Assembly (NCBI GenBank): GCA_902586855.1
Contig: CACIIZ010000013.1
Span: 1 to 34,759 of the forward strand
DNA length: 34,759 nt
Direction: 5' to 3'
From: an uncultured Alphaproteobacteria bacterium
GTDB taxonomy: Bacteria; Pseudomonadota; Alphaproteobacteria; Rhodobacterales; Rhodobacteraceae
The notes under the pieces were generated by a model, which was not told the origin of the DNA, did not search any database, and was given only the letters and a program-made list of their open reading frames with translations. The position numbers were made by a program, and so were the translations under genes. Positions within the stretch are counted from its first letter, which is position 1. Each line of letters begins with the position of its first letter. This document shows positions 1-7,745 of this stretch, piece by piece.

Positions 1-120
1 GTTGGATTATTGATAATAGATGAAGCGATATTAACTAAGATGATCGTTCAAATATGGGTTTTAACCATGAGTGAAATAAACAATTTTAACTATGCGGGAC
101 TGGAGTTAACATATGTCTAA
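1..120 (+). CDS. possible 3' end of an upstream gene (partial, unrecognised)
   Basis: Frame 1 is open from the first base to a TAA at 118-120, giving 39 codons that end in NNFNYAGLELTYV. The other two plus-strand frames close almost at once. The stop lies 8 bases inside the next gene, an overlap common for translationally coupled neighbours. The peptide matches no family I recognise, and 39 open codons can arise by chance in AT-rich DNA. Treat it as a candidate C-terminus only. Confidence 0.3.
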   Translation, partial: VGLLIIDEAILTKMIVQIWVLTMSEINNFNYAGLELTYV

Positions 121-871
121 ACATGCAGTTTATCCTTCTCTAAAGAATAAAGTGGTGGTTGTGACTGGAGGTGCATCTGGTATTGGAGAGTCAATAACTC
201 GTGCGATGATAAAACAAGGAGCGAAGGTAGGATTTTTAGATTTTGATGAACAAGCATCTAAACGGTTAATTGAGGAGTTGGATCAAAAGGTTGTGGTTTC
301 TGAAATCTGTGATTTGAGAGATATCAATCAACTTCAGAATTCAATCCAAAATATCAGTTCAAAACTTGGGTCAATCGACGTACTTATCAATAACGCTGCT
401 AGGGATGATAGACACAGTTTAGAAAGTGTAACGTCTGAATATTTTGATGAAAGAATAGCTACAAACTTGAAACATCAATTATTTGCAGCCCAGGCGGTAA
501 TGAGTGATATGGAAAAGAATGGTGGTGGTGTTATTATCAATATGGGATCAACTAGTTGGATGATTGGTCAGGGTGGGATGCCATGTTATACTACAGCAAA
601 GTCTGCCATCCAGGGGTTGACGCGAGGATTGGCAAGAGATCTTGGTCCAAAGAATATTCGGGTTAATTGTGTTGTTCCAGGGTGGATTATGACAGAGCGC
701 CAGATGTCTATGTGGTTAACTCCAGAAAGTGAGAAGGAATTAATGGAAAGGCAGTGCATTAAGAGAAAGTTAATCCCTGAAGATATTGCTAAATTCGTAC
801 TCTTTATGGCTTCGGATGAGGCGGGTGCGTGTTCAAATCAGACTTATATAGTTGATGGGGGATGGTTGTAG
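113..871 (+). CDS. SDR-family oxidoreductase, aldose (xylose/galactose) 1-dehydrogenase-like
   Basis: A classical short-chain dehydrogenase of 252 residues, probably cytoplasmic and NAD(P)-dependent. Visible motifs are the Rossmann glycine motif TGGASGIG (residues 18-25), NNAA, the catalytic Ser in the INMGSTSW strand and the YTTAK active-site Tyr/Lys. The protein follows the Caulobacter D-xylose dehydrogenase XylB closely from memory: the YPSLK start, the NNAARDDRH stretch, GMTR-like GLTRGLARDLGP, and the VDGGW ending. That suggests oxidation of an aldose or similar sugar to a lactone, but the substrate is inferred. The start is supported by a GGAG motif at 102-105, seven bases before the ATG. 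An IlvD/Edd-type dehydratase at 13.7 kb could act on a derived sugar acid, although the two genes are not in one operon. Confidence 0.85.
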   Translation: MSKHAVYPSLKNKVVVVTGGASGIGESITRAMIKQGAKVGFLDFDEQASKRLIEELDQKVVVSEICDLRDINQLQNSIQNISSKLGSIDVLINNAARDDRHSLESVTSEYFDERIATNLKHQLFAAQAVMSDMEKNGGGVIINMGSTSWMIGQGGMPCYTTAKSAIQGLTRGLARDLGPKNIRVNCVVPGWIMTERQMSMWLTPESEKELMERQCIKRKLIPEDIAKFVLFMASDEAGACSNQTYIVDGGWL

Positions 872-884
872 ATAAACTTATTAA

Positions 885-1668
885 TTATGGAACAGCCCCA
901 ATAATTTGCTGATCATAATTTATGATTGACCCAGTGATTACCCCAGATGAAGGACTTAATAAGTAAACCACAAGAGGGGCTAGCTTTTTTGGATCAACAA
1001 GCTCTCCCATTGGCAAAGAGTTTTCAGCTTTTTGTATCCAATCATCGCCAGCACCATGAAATTTCTTCTGTATTTCTGTTTCCCCAGGCGTTTTCATCCA
1101 ACCTGGAGCAACAACATTCACTCTTATCTTATCTCGCCGTAACGAATGAGCTGTATTTTTTGATAGCGTAAGAAGCCCCCCTTTGGATGTTGAATATGCT
1201 GTTAGAAATCCTTGTCCCACGTAAGCAGATGTGGAAGCAATGTTTACAATAGAACCAGACTTTTTTTCTGCCTTAAGTTTCCGAATTAAACCCTGCATTA
1301 AAAGAAATGGGGCTCTTAAATTAGTGTTAATATGTTCCTCCCAAAGTTTTAGGGAGGTGTCTTCGATGCTACCTCTAGTTGTAATTGCTGCACAATTTAC
1401 TAAGCTATTTAGATTTGGGAATAGTGCTATGCTTCTAGAAATTAGATTTTTGCAATCTTTTGCCTCTGCTAGGTTTGTTCTAAGATATTTCACCTTTGCC
1501 CCCCCCCTTGTGGAGCTTTTTTTCGGCTGTGGCTCCTTTTTGAGGATCTCGTCCTGCTACAACTATTTCTTTGCAACCATTTTCAATTAGATTTTTGGCA
1601 ATTTCATAGCCTAGCCCTTGGGTTCCACCAGTAATGAGAACTGAGTTAGTACTATTATCAATTCGCAT
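885..1668 (-). pseudogene. SDR-family oxidoreductase interrupted by a +1 frameshift in a G9 tract
   Basis: Two minus-strand frames together make one complete SDR of about 260 residues. The N-terminal part (from ATG at 1668) carries the cofactor motif TGGTQGLG and ends at a stop just after a run of nine G (plus-strand C at 1499-1507). The second frame supplies NCAA, the catalytic Ser (NIASTSAY), YSTSK and the usual PGWMKTP segment, and stops at 885. With eight G instead of nine the frames fuse as K-G-G-A-K-V-K-Y-L-R and the SDR becomes continuous. All catalytic residues remain, so decay is recent if it is real. A sequencing or assembly homopolymer error, or a phase-variable tract, would look the same. 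It is convergent with the preceding SDR; the substrate is unknown. Confidence 0.8.
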
Positions 1669-1820
1669 AATTTTAGAAGCTTTCTAGAGACAAGTGATTA
1701 CAATTGGTCGCTTGGAAATTTTTTTCTGTATACAAATGGTGTGCATATAATATCCTCAAAGTATAGCATATTCAAACTTGAATAATCTGAAATCAAAAAT
1801 TTAATAAAAGGGAAAGAGAA

Positions 1821-2984
1821 ATGCCCGTAATTAACCGAATTGCTGATTTTTATGATGACATGAAAGAATGGAGGCAGACGCTTCATTCTGATCCAGAATT
1901 GAAATTCGAATGCCATCGTACCGCTTCATTTATTGTAGAGCGTTTAAAGGAGTTTGGCATTAAAGAGATTCACCAGAGAATAGCACGAACAGGGATAGTT
2001 GCAATCATTGATGGAAAGAAAAATGGTAAAACCATTGGATTGAGGGCCGATATGGATGCGCTGCCGCTACAAGAGGTTCAGAACCATCCGTACAAGTCCA
2101 GAAATTCTGGAATAATGCATGCATGTGGTCATGATGGGCATATGACCATGTTATTAGGAGCGGCAAGGTATTTGGCCGAAACAAGAAACTTTTCGGGGAG
2201 GGTCGCTCTTATCTTCCAACCCTCGGAGGAAGATGGTGGTGGAGGTGAAATAATGTGCAAAGAGGGAATTATGGATACTTTTTCCATTAGCCAAGTATAT
2301 GGAATTCATAATGCTTCAGATTTGCCCTTAGGTTTCTTTAAGACAAACTCTGGACCAAATATGGCAGCAGCAGATGATTTCACCATCTTGATAAATGGCC
2401 AGGGAGGACACGGTGCCAACCCGGAAGAAACTAAAGATCCTATAGTTGTAGCAATCCAAATAGCTCAGGCAATTCAAACAATAAGTTCAAGGAATTTGTC
2501 TGCACTTGATCCAGTAGTGATTTCAATAACACAAATACATTCTGGTACGACTCACAATATCATTCCAGATAACGCTTTCATTAATGGGACTGTGAGGACT
2601 TTGAGTAAACAGACAAAAAATCTCGTTAAAGAAAGGATATGTGACATTTGTGATGGAATTTCCAAAGCATTTAAATGTGGGGTTAATTTGAATTATCATG
2701 ATGGGTATCCAGTTACTGAAAACCATAAAAAGGAAACTGAATTTGCAGTAGAAGTTGCATCAGAAATATCAGGTGCTGACCAAGTCGATGGGAACGGTGC
2801 GCCAATCATGGGCTCTGAAGATTTTTCCTATATGCTGTTGGAGAGACCAGGCGCATATTTGCATGTTGGCCAGGGCTATGGACCTCCGTTACATAGTCCA
2901 GAGTACGATTTTAACGACGACTTGGCACCTATAGGGGCAAGTTTTTTTGCAAAACTGGTGGAAAAAATGCAACCATTGGATTAA
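1821..2984 (+). CDS. M20-family metallo-amidohydrolase (hippurate/N-acyl-amino-acid hydrolase type)
   Basis: A protein of 387 residues, the usual length for M20D aminoacylase/carboxypeptidases. It shows the first zinc-binding signature RADMDALP, the HACGHDGHM metal motif, the catalytic Glu in QPSEEDGGGG, the dimerisation-domain GGHGA motif and the C-terminal MGSEDFSY metal-ligand segment. Members hydrolyse amide bonds of N-acyl amino acids, indole-amino-acid conjugates or similar compounds, usually in the cytoplasm; no signal peptide is visible. A purine-rich stretch (AAAAGGGAAAGAG) precedes the ATG. The next gene starts close downstream, so the amidohydrolase may release an amino acid that the PLP lyase then deaminates. 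That link is inference. Confidence 0.9.
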   Translation: MPVINRIADFYDDMKEWRQTLHSDPELKFECHRTASFIVERLKEFGIKEIHQRIARTGIVAIIDGKKNGKTIGLRADMDALPLQEVQNHPYKSRNSGIMHACGHDGHMTMLLGAARYLAETRNFSGRVALIFQPSEEDGGGGEIMCKEGIMDTFSISQVYGIHNASDLPLGFFKTNSGPNMAAADDFTILINGQGGHGANPEETKDPIVVAIQIAQAIQTISSRNLSALDPVVISITQIHSGTTHNIIPDNAFINGTVRTLSKQTKNLVKERICDICDGISKAFKCGVNLNYHDGYPVTENHKKETEFAVEVASEISGADQVDGNGAPIMGSEDFSYMLLERPGAYLHVGQGYGPPLHSPEYDFNDDLAPIGASFFAKLVEKMQPLD

Positions 2985-3006
2985 CTTTAGTATACCAACC
3001 TACTTT

Positions 3007-3993
3007 ATGGAGATATATGTGTTTCCTTCAAAAAGGGTTCAAGAATTAACAAAAGAGTCCGTAACTGCAAGAGACTTAATTCTTGATAGTATCTTGATGA
3101 GCCCATGTTTAGCCGCACGGGAAAATTTGCCAGGCAATACGAAGCTTTATCTAAAAGCTGAAAACTTTCAACATACAGGTTCTTTCAAAATCAGAGGAGC
3201 TTTGTCCAAACTCAAACGTTTGCCAAAAGATTTAAAACTTATTACGGCGTCTTCAGGTAATCATGGAATCGCATGCTCGCATTCTGCACAAACTACGGGG
3301 CACAATTTAACCGTAGTGCTTCCTGAAAACGTGTCTAAATCTAAATTGTCGAAAATCACCAGCTATGGCACTCAAACTATACTCCATCCTGGAGACTCTG
3401 GGATGGCTGAGCAGCATGCAAGATCCTTGGCTGAAAGTGGTGATTTTGAATATATTTCACCTTATAATGATGACTTCGTTATGGCTGGCCAAGGGACAAT
3501 TGGTCTTGAACTCCTTGAACAACTTCCACGGATCGATAATGTGTTTATTTCAATGGGAGGAGGTGGTCTTGTCGCTGGCATTGGTAGTGTTATAAAAACT
3601 TTTTCACCTACCACAAAAATAATAGGAGCTAGTGCGAAAAATTCGGCTGCGCTAGCTGCAAGCATCAGGATAGGTCATGTAATTGAAACTGAACATTTAG
3701 ATACTTTAGCTGACGGTTGTGCAGGTGGAGTGGATGTAGATTCGGTAACTTTACCTATAGCATGCGAGGTCATAGATAAAGTTGTTGAGTGCACTGAGGA
3801 GGACATCACTAAGGCATTAAGAAAATTAGCCTGGACTGAAAATCTTGTTGTTGAGGGGGCAGCTGCGCTAGCATACGCTGCATTCCTGTCAAGGAAATTT
3901 CAGTATGAGGACAGGATAAACGTCATTCTCTTGTGTGGTGGGAACTTTGACAATAGTGTTATATTGCCAATAATCAGCCAAGAAAGTAGCTAA
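3007..3993 (+). CDS. threonine-dehydratase-fold PLP enzyme (threonine/serine dehydratase or hydroxy-amino-acid lyase)
   Basis: A fold-type II PLP enzyme of 328 residues. The Schiff-base lysine lies in TGSFKIRGA. SSGNHG binds the substrate carboxylate, the GGGGLVAGI loop binds the cofactor phosphate, and LCGGN is near the C-terminus. There is no C-terminal ACT regulatory domain, so it resembles catabolic threonine dehydratase, serine racemase or EutB-like enzymes rather than biosynthetic IlvA. An upstream in-frame start at 2947 would overlap the amidohydrolase by 38 bases and add 20 residues that do not look conserved; I prefer the ATG at 3007, though its ribosome-binding site is weak. It probably makes a 2-oxo acid and ammonia from a hydroxy amino acid. 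Confidence 0.82.
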   Translation: MEIYVFPSKRVQELTKESVTARDLILDSILMSPCLAARENLPGNTKLYLKAENFQHTGSFKIRGALSKLKRLPKDLKLITASSGNHGIACSHSAQTTGHNLTVVLPENVSKSKLSKITSYGTQTILHPGDSGMAEQHARSLAESGDFEYISPYNDDFVMAGQGTIGLELLEQLPRIDNVFISMGGGGLVAGIGSVIKTFSPTTKIIGASAKNSAALAASIRIGHVIETEHLDTLADGCAGGVDVDSVTLPIACEVIDKVVECTEEDITKALRKLAWTENLVVEGAAALAYAAFLSRKFQYEDRINVILLCGGNFDNSVILPIISQESS

Positions 3994-4021
3994 AATTTGG
4001 ATCTTTGGGATAAAAAATTAG

Positions 4022-4831
4022 TTAGTCACTATTAGCTACTTTGCCGTAAAATGTTTTCTGAGCTGATTTAGATAATGAAATGCCTGGTTTCGAATTATAT
4101 GCGAAAACCACCAGCATTCGGGTCAAATCACCGATAGTGGGAGTAACCCTATGCATTGAGTCTTTTCCTCTAAATAACACAAGAGTGCCTGGTTGAATTT
4201 CAAGAACTGATGGTTTTTTGCGGCCATGTACTATTTCAGTTACAGTTTCATAGCCCATGTCCCCAGATTCAGAATTTCTTACATTTTTGAAATATTCAAA
4301 TGTTCCGCCGTCCACGGGTTTTTGTAATAAGAGTGTTACAGCAAAACTAGAATTATCGAAGTGCCATCCTAATTCTTGTCCTTCATCAGCATAGTGGATA
4401 TTTATGGAAGAGAATGGATCATCATATTCAAATAAAGCTCTTTCTTGTACGATTTGGGAGAGAAAATTCTTAAATAAAACAGAGCGATAAATAATTTTTA
4501 GCCCTGAATTTTCAGGAATTTGATCTGTTGTAATACATCCCTTTGATGACTTTATTTGATGATTATGAATGTGATCATCTGGAAAAGATTCATTGATAGG
4601 TGTTAAATATACATTGTGAGTTGAAGATGAGTAAAATGCTTTCACTTGATTCTCCTCCGCTTCTTCTACGAGTTTACGGAGAGCTTTCTGTCTTAAGAAC
4701 TCTGGAATACTCAAAGCCCCATGTTCTTCTAGGCGTTTTTTGCATTGATTGATAAAAGAAGATTCAGTTATCGGACAAGCATCAATATTCACAAATTCAT
4801 TGAGTAAAGTTAATCCCATGTGAAAGTCCAT
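4022..4831 (-). CDS. 2-oxoglutarate/Fe(II)-dependent oxygenase, HalD/BesD-like group
   Basis: Numbering here is from the longest frame (TTG at 4864, 280 residues). The iron triad is H168-x-D170 (in GWHFDNSSF) and H238 (in DSMHRV), with R249 placed to bind 2-oxoglutarate. The N-terminal half (STHNVYLTP, KGCITTDQIP) and the motif after the triad (TLLLQKPVDGGTFEY) resemble, from memory, the HalD/BesD amino-acid halogenase/hydroxylase family. Because Asp170 is present rather than Gly/Ala, hydroxylation rather than chlorination is expected. The ATG at 4831 is preferred, giving 269 residues, because the longer start is TTG without a clear ribosome-binding site. It is divergent from the LeuB-like operon. 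The substrate is unknown; a free amino acid or derivative would fit the family. Confidence 0.78.
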   Translation of the reverse strand: MDFHMGLTLLNEFVNIDACPITESSFINQCKKRLEEHGALSIPEFLRQKALRKLVEEAEENQVKAFYSSSTHNVYLTPINESFPDDHIHNHQIKSSKGCITTDQIPENSGLKIIYRSVLFKNFLSQIVQERALFEYDDPFSSINIHYADEGQELGWHFDNSSFAVTLLLQKPVDGGTFEYFKNVRNSESGDMGYETVTEIVHGRKKPSVLEIQPGTLVLFRGKDSMHRVTPTIGDLTRMLVVFAYNSKPGISLSKSAQKTFYGKVANSD

Positions 4832-4985
4832 TTTTTGTTCCAGATAGAGCCTGACTTTAATCAAAATGAATTTGAGTTGGCAACAGAAATGAGGTCTGAT
4901 CGATTAAACTTTCCAAGATTTTTTTTTTGTGTCAAATTATTTGTACTCTGGGTGACAGTATACTTTTCAGCATGAGTCTACCATT

Positions 4986-6074
4986 ATGAAATACACAGTT
5001 TTAGCATTAGCTGGTGATGGAATTGGGCCTGAAATTCTAAGAGCTGGTATCGACGTTGCTAATGCGATTGCTAAAAAAGCCGATCTAGAACTTGATATTA
5101 TTTATGACCTTATTGGAGGAGTCTGCTGGGATAAGCACCAGACTTTTTGTCGGTCCAAAACAGTTTCTGTTGCGCAAAAAACTAACGCAGTCTTAGTTGG
5201 AGCAGTAGGTGGGCCAAAATGGGACACACTCAAAATAGATGTTCTTCCTGAAGAAAGAGATGGGCTTATGAAGTTAAGGAAGGAAATGAGGGCTTTTTTT
5301 GGCATGAGACCAGTGAAGTATTACCCACAACTTCATGATCAGACACCATATGCAAGGGGAAAAGTTGAGAACTCTGAAATCATGGTACTTAGGGAAATGT
5401 GTGGGGGAGTAATGTTTGCACAACCCCGCGGCAAAAAAAACAAAAAAAATCAAAGATATGCCTATGACACGGCTGGTTATACTGAAACTGAAATACGACA
5501 ATTTGCTGTCGGTGGATTTGAGCTAGCAAGACTGCGGAAAAATCGTCTTGTATCAATCGATAAGTCTAATGTCATGGAAAGTTATAGACTTTGGCGAGAG
5601 GTAGTCCAAGAAGTATCAAGGGAGTACAAGGACGTCGAAGTTAAACATCTTTATGCTGATAACTGTGCTTTTCAAATTGCAATGAACCCAGCTCAGTTTG
5701 ACATAGTATTGGCCTGTAACTTTCTTGGCGATTTATTTTCTGACTTAGCTGGAATTATTTCTGGTGGGTTAGGAATGCTCCCTTCCGCTTCGCTTTGTGA
5801 GCCACCGATCGGTGTGACCCAAGGAATATATGAACCAGTCCATGGCTCTGCACCAGACTTAATTGGTGCAGGCATTGCCAATCCAATCGGAATGATACTT
5901 AGTGTTGGAATGATGTTTGATTATTCTTTTGGTCGAAAAGATCTATCAGAGAGAATTGAGCATGCTATACAACAGGTTTTAGACGTTGGGTGCATGACCC
6001 CAGATGTAGGAGGTGCTGCGTCTACAGATGAAGTAACAAAAAAGGTTATTAAAGAGATCCAGAAATGGCCATAG
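4986..6074 (+). CDS. isopropylmalate dehydrogenase-family beta-decarboxylating dehydrogenase (LeuB-like)
   Basis: A cytoplasmic NAD-dependent enzyme of 362 residues. GDGIGPE is at 10-16. The substrate arginines are R98, R108 and R136, the catalytic lysine is K193 in DKSNVMES, and the metal-binding aspartates are D225, D249 and D253. HGSAPDLIGAGIANP binds NAD. The pattern is closer to LeuB than to isocitrate dehydrogenase. However, there is no leuCD here and the usual TEN/TGN-FGD segment reads ACNFLGD, so it may oxidise another 3-substituted malate (tartrate or malate type) to a 2-oxo acid. It is the first gene of a four-gene operon: the GMC start at 6065 overlaps its stop by 10 bases. Genuine leucine biosynthesis cannot be excluded. 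Confidence 0.8.
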   Translation: MKYTVLALAGDGIGPEILRAGIDVANAIAKKADLELDIIYDLIGGVCWDKHQTFCRSKTVSVAQKTNAVLVGAVGGPKWDTLKIDVLPEERDGLMKLRKEMRAFFGMRPVKYYPQLHDQTPYARGKVENSEIMVLREMCGGVMFAQPRGKKNKKNQRYAYDTAGYTETEIRQFAVGGFELARLRKNRLVSIDKSNVMESYRLWREVVQEVSREYKDVEVKHLYADNCAFQIAMNPAQFDIVLACNFLGDLFSDLAGIISGGLGMLPSASLCEPPIGVTQGIYEPVHGSAPDLIGAGIANPIGMILSVGMMFDYSFGRKDLSERIEHAIQQVLDVGCMTPDVGGAASTDEVTKKVIKEIQKWP

Positions 6075-7744
6075 AATATGATTATGTTATCGCAGGAGGC
6101 GGTTCGGCCGGTTGTGTCTTAGCTTCTAGATTGGCCAAAAATTCCTGTGCGTCAGTTTGCTTGGTGGAGGCTGGTGGTACAGGTCGTAATATTTTTATCA
6201 AAATGCCTGCTGGAAATGGGTTTGTATTTGGTAATCCAAAACTTGATTGGGGTTATAGCTCTACTCCTCAAAAGGAATTAAACAACCGTCAAATCTATTT
6301 TGCACGCGGCAAGGCGCTGGGTGGGACATCCATAGTCAATGGCATGATATACATGAGAGGAATTCCTAGTGATTATGATCAGTGGAGTCAAATGGGTCTC
6401 CAAGGCTGGGGTTATTCAGATTTTTTACCATATTTTAAACTTGCAGAAGGATCAGTCAGAAGGAAGTCTTATTTTCATGGTAATAATGGTCCATTAAGAG
6501 TGGAACCAGCCAGAAACTTTGGAAAATTGGATCAAGCGTTTATTCAAGCGGCCATAGCAGCTGGGCACAAGAATATTGACGATTTTAATGGAGTTCATAG
6601 AACAGGGGTCTCTAGATGTGACAGTACGGTATATCGTGGTGTACGGCAGTCGGCGGCAATTGCCTATCTAAATCAAATTCCAGATAACCTAACAGTTATA
6701 ACAAATTCCCATATAGCTCGAATTCTTTTCAGAAAACGGAAAGCAATAGGAATCGAAACCATGAATGGGAAGAAGATACTAGCTGGCAACGAAGTGATTA
6801 TTTGCCAAGGCGCTTTTGGGACCCCGCAACTATTGATGCTCTCAGGGATTGGAGAAGCAGGTCATTTACGCTCTCATGGAATCGATCCTGTTCTGAATCT
6901 GCCTGGTGTTGGTCAAAATCTTGCCGATCATTTAGATGTATCGATCCAGTACGGGTCCACGAGAATGGATCTAAGCTCTGCCCAACATCAGAGACTAGAT
7001 AAGGCAGCTTTATTAATGGGTAAATGGCTATTTAATGGTAGTGGCCCTGGAGGAGGTTCCCTATTTTCAACCGTACTTTTCCATGCCTTAGAAGATCCCG
7101 CAATGCCAGAATTACAAGTATATATGACACCAATGATCATAGATGAAAACTTTAAGAATGGAGAAAATGAGCGAGTACCTTTTTTTCAACGCTTGGGTCG
7201 CAAGTTACTTGTTCGGGGAAGAAAGGTTGCAAGACCTGGAGTGCAAATTGACATTAATCAGGAAAGACCTAGATCATCAGGAAATGTGCAGCTTCTGAGT
7301 TCCAATCCGCTTCAGTATCCGATGATTGATCCCAACTATCTTGCCGATAATAGAGATCTAACAGAACTTGTTAGAGGAGTTAAGGATATGCGAGATGTAA
7401 TGTCTCAGTCCAACATAAGTCAGTTCTTAACGGGAGAGCAAGGAGCCTGGGCTGATGCCAGAACTGATAAAGAAATCATATCAGCCATTCGTGAAACTGC
7501 TTACACTGGTCATCATCCGTGTTCTACTGCGCGCATGGGAAACGATTCTGATTTAGGAGCCGTCCTTGACGGCGAATTAAAGGTGCGTGGTATAGAAGGT
7601 TTGAGAGTATGTGATGCTTCTGCAATGCCAACCCAAATTACTGGAAACCTTTATGCAACAGTTGTTGCAATGGCCGAAAAGGCAGCAGACATGATCCTGG
7701 GTAGGAATCCTTTGGTTCAAGAAGAGAAACGGGGAAGCGAATGA
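6065..7744 (+). CDS. GMC-family FAD-dependent alcohol/choline dehydrogenase-like oxidoreductase
   Basis: A GMC flavoprotein of 559 residues. The FAD-binding motif GGGSAGC is at residues 11-17, followed by the GMC signature around GKALGGTSIVNGMIYMRG. The second signature is in GAFGTPQLLMLSGIG, and the C-terminal catalytic region shows HHPCSTARMG and the partner Asn in ITGNLYATV. It has no signal peptide. GMC enzymes oxidise primary or secondary alcohols, with electrons passed to the respiratory chain or oxygen. It overlaps the LeuB-like gene by 10 bases and ends two bases before the ThDP-enzyme start, so all are probably made together. The substrate is not predictable; an alcohol precursor of the acid or aldehyde handled by its neighbours is likely. 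Confidence 0.9.
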   Translation: MAIEYDYVIAGGGSAGCVLASRLAKNSCASVCLVEAGGTGRNIFIKMPAGNGFVFGNPKLDWGYSSTPQKELNNRQIYFARGKALGGTSIVNGMIYMRGIPSDYDQWSQMGLQGWGYSDFLPYFKLAEGSVRRKSYFHGNNGPLRVEPARNFGKLDQAFIQAAIAAGHKNIDDFNGVHRTGVSRCDSTVYRGVRQSAAIAYLNQIPDNLTVITNSHIARILFRKRKAIGIETMNGKKILAGNEVIICQGAFGTPQLLMLSGIGEAGHLRSHGIDPVLNLPGVGQNLADHLDVSIQYGSTRMDLSSAQHQRLDKAALLMGKWLFNGSGPGGGSLFSTVLFHALEDPAMPELQVYMTPMIIDENFKNGENERVPFFQRLGRKLLVRGRKVARPGVQIDINQERPRSSGNVQLLSSNPLQYPMIDPNYLADNRDLTELVRGVKDMRDVMSQSNISQFLTGEQGAWADARTDKEIISAIRETAYTGHHPCSTARMGNDSDLGAVLDGELKVRGIEGLRVCDASAMPTQITGNLYATVVAMAEKAADMILGRNPLVQEEKRGSE

Positions 7745-7745
7745 C

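Noticed and set aside
4022-4831. Amino-acid halogenase (BesD/HalD activity)
   Set aside because: The iron-binding Asp170 is present; halogenases have Gly or Ala there to make room for chloride.
4919-4928. T10 tract between the oxygenase and the LeuB-like gene as a terminator
   Set aside because: The two genes diverge here and no hairpin precedes the run; it is more likely part of a promoter region or a simple homopolymer.
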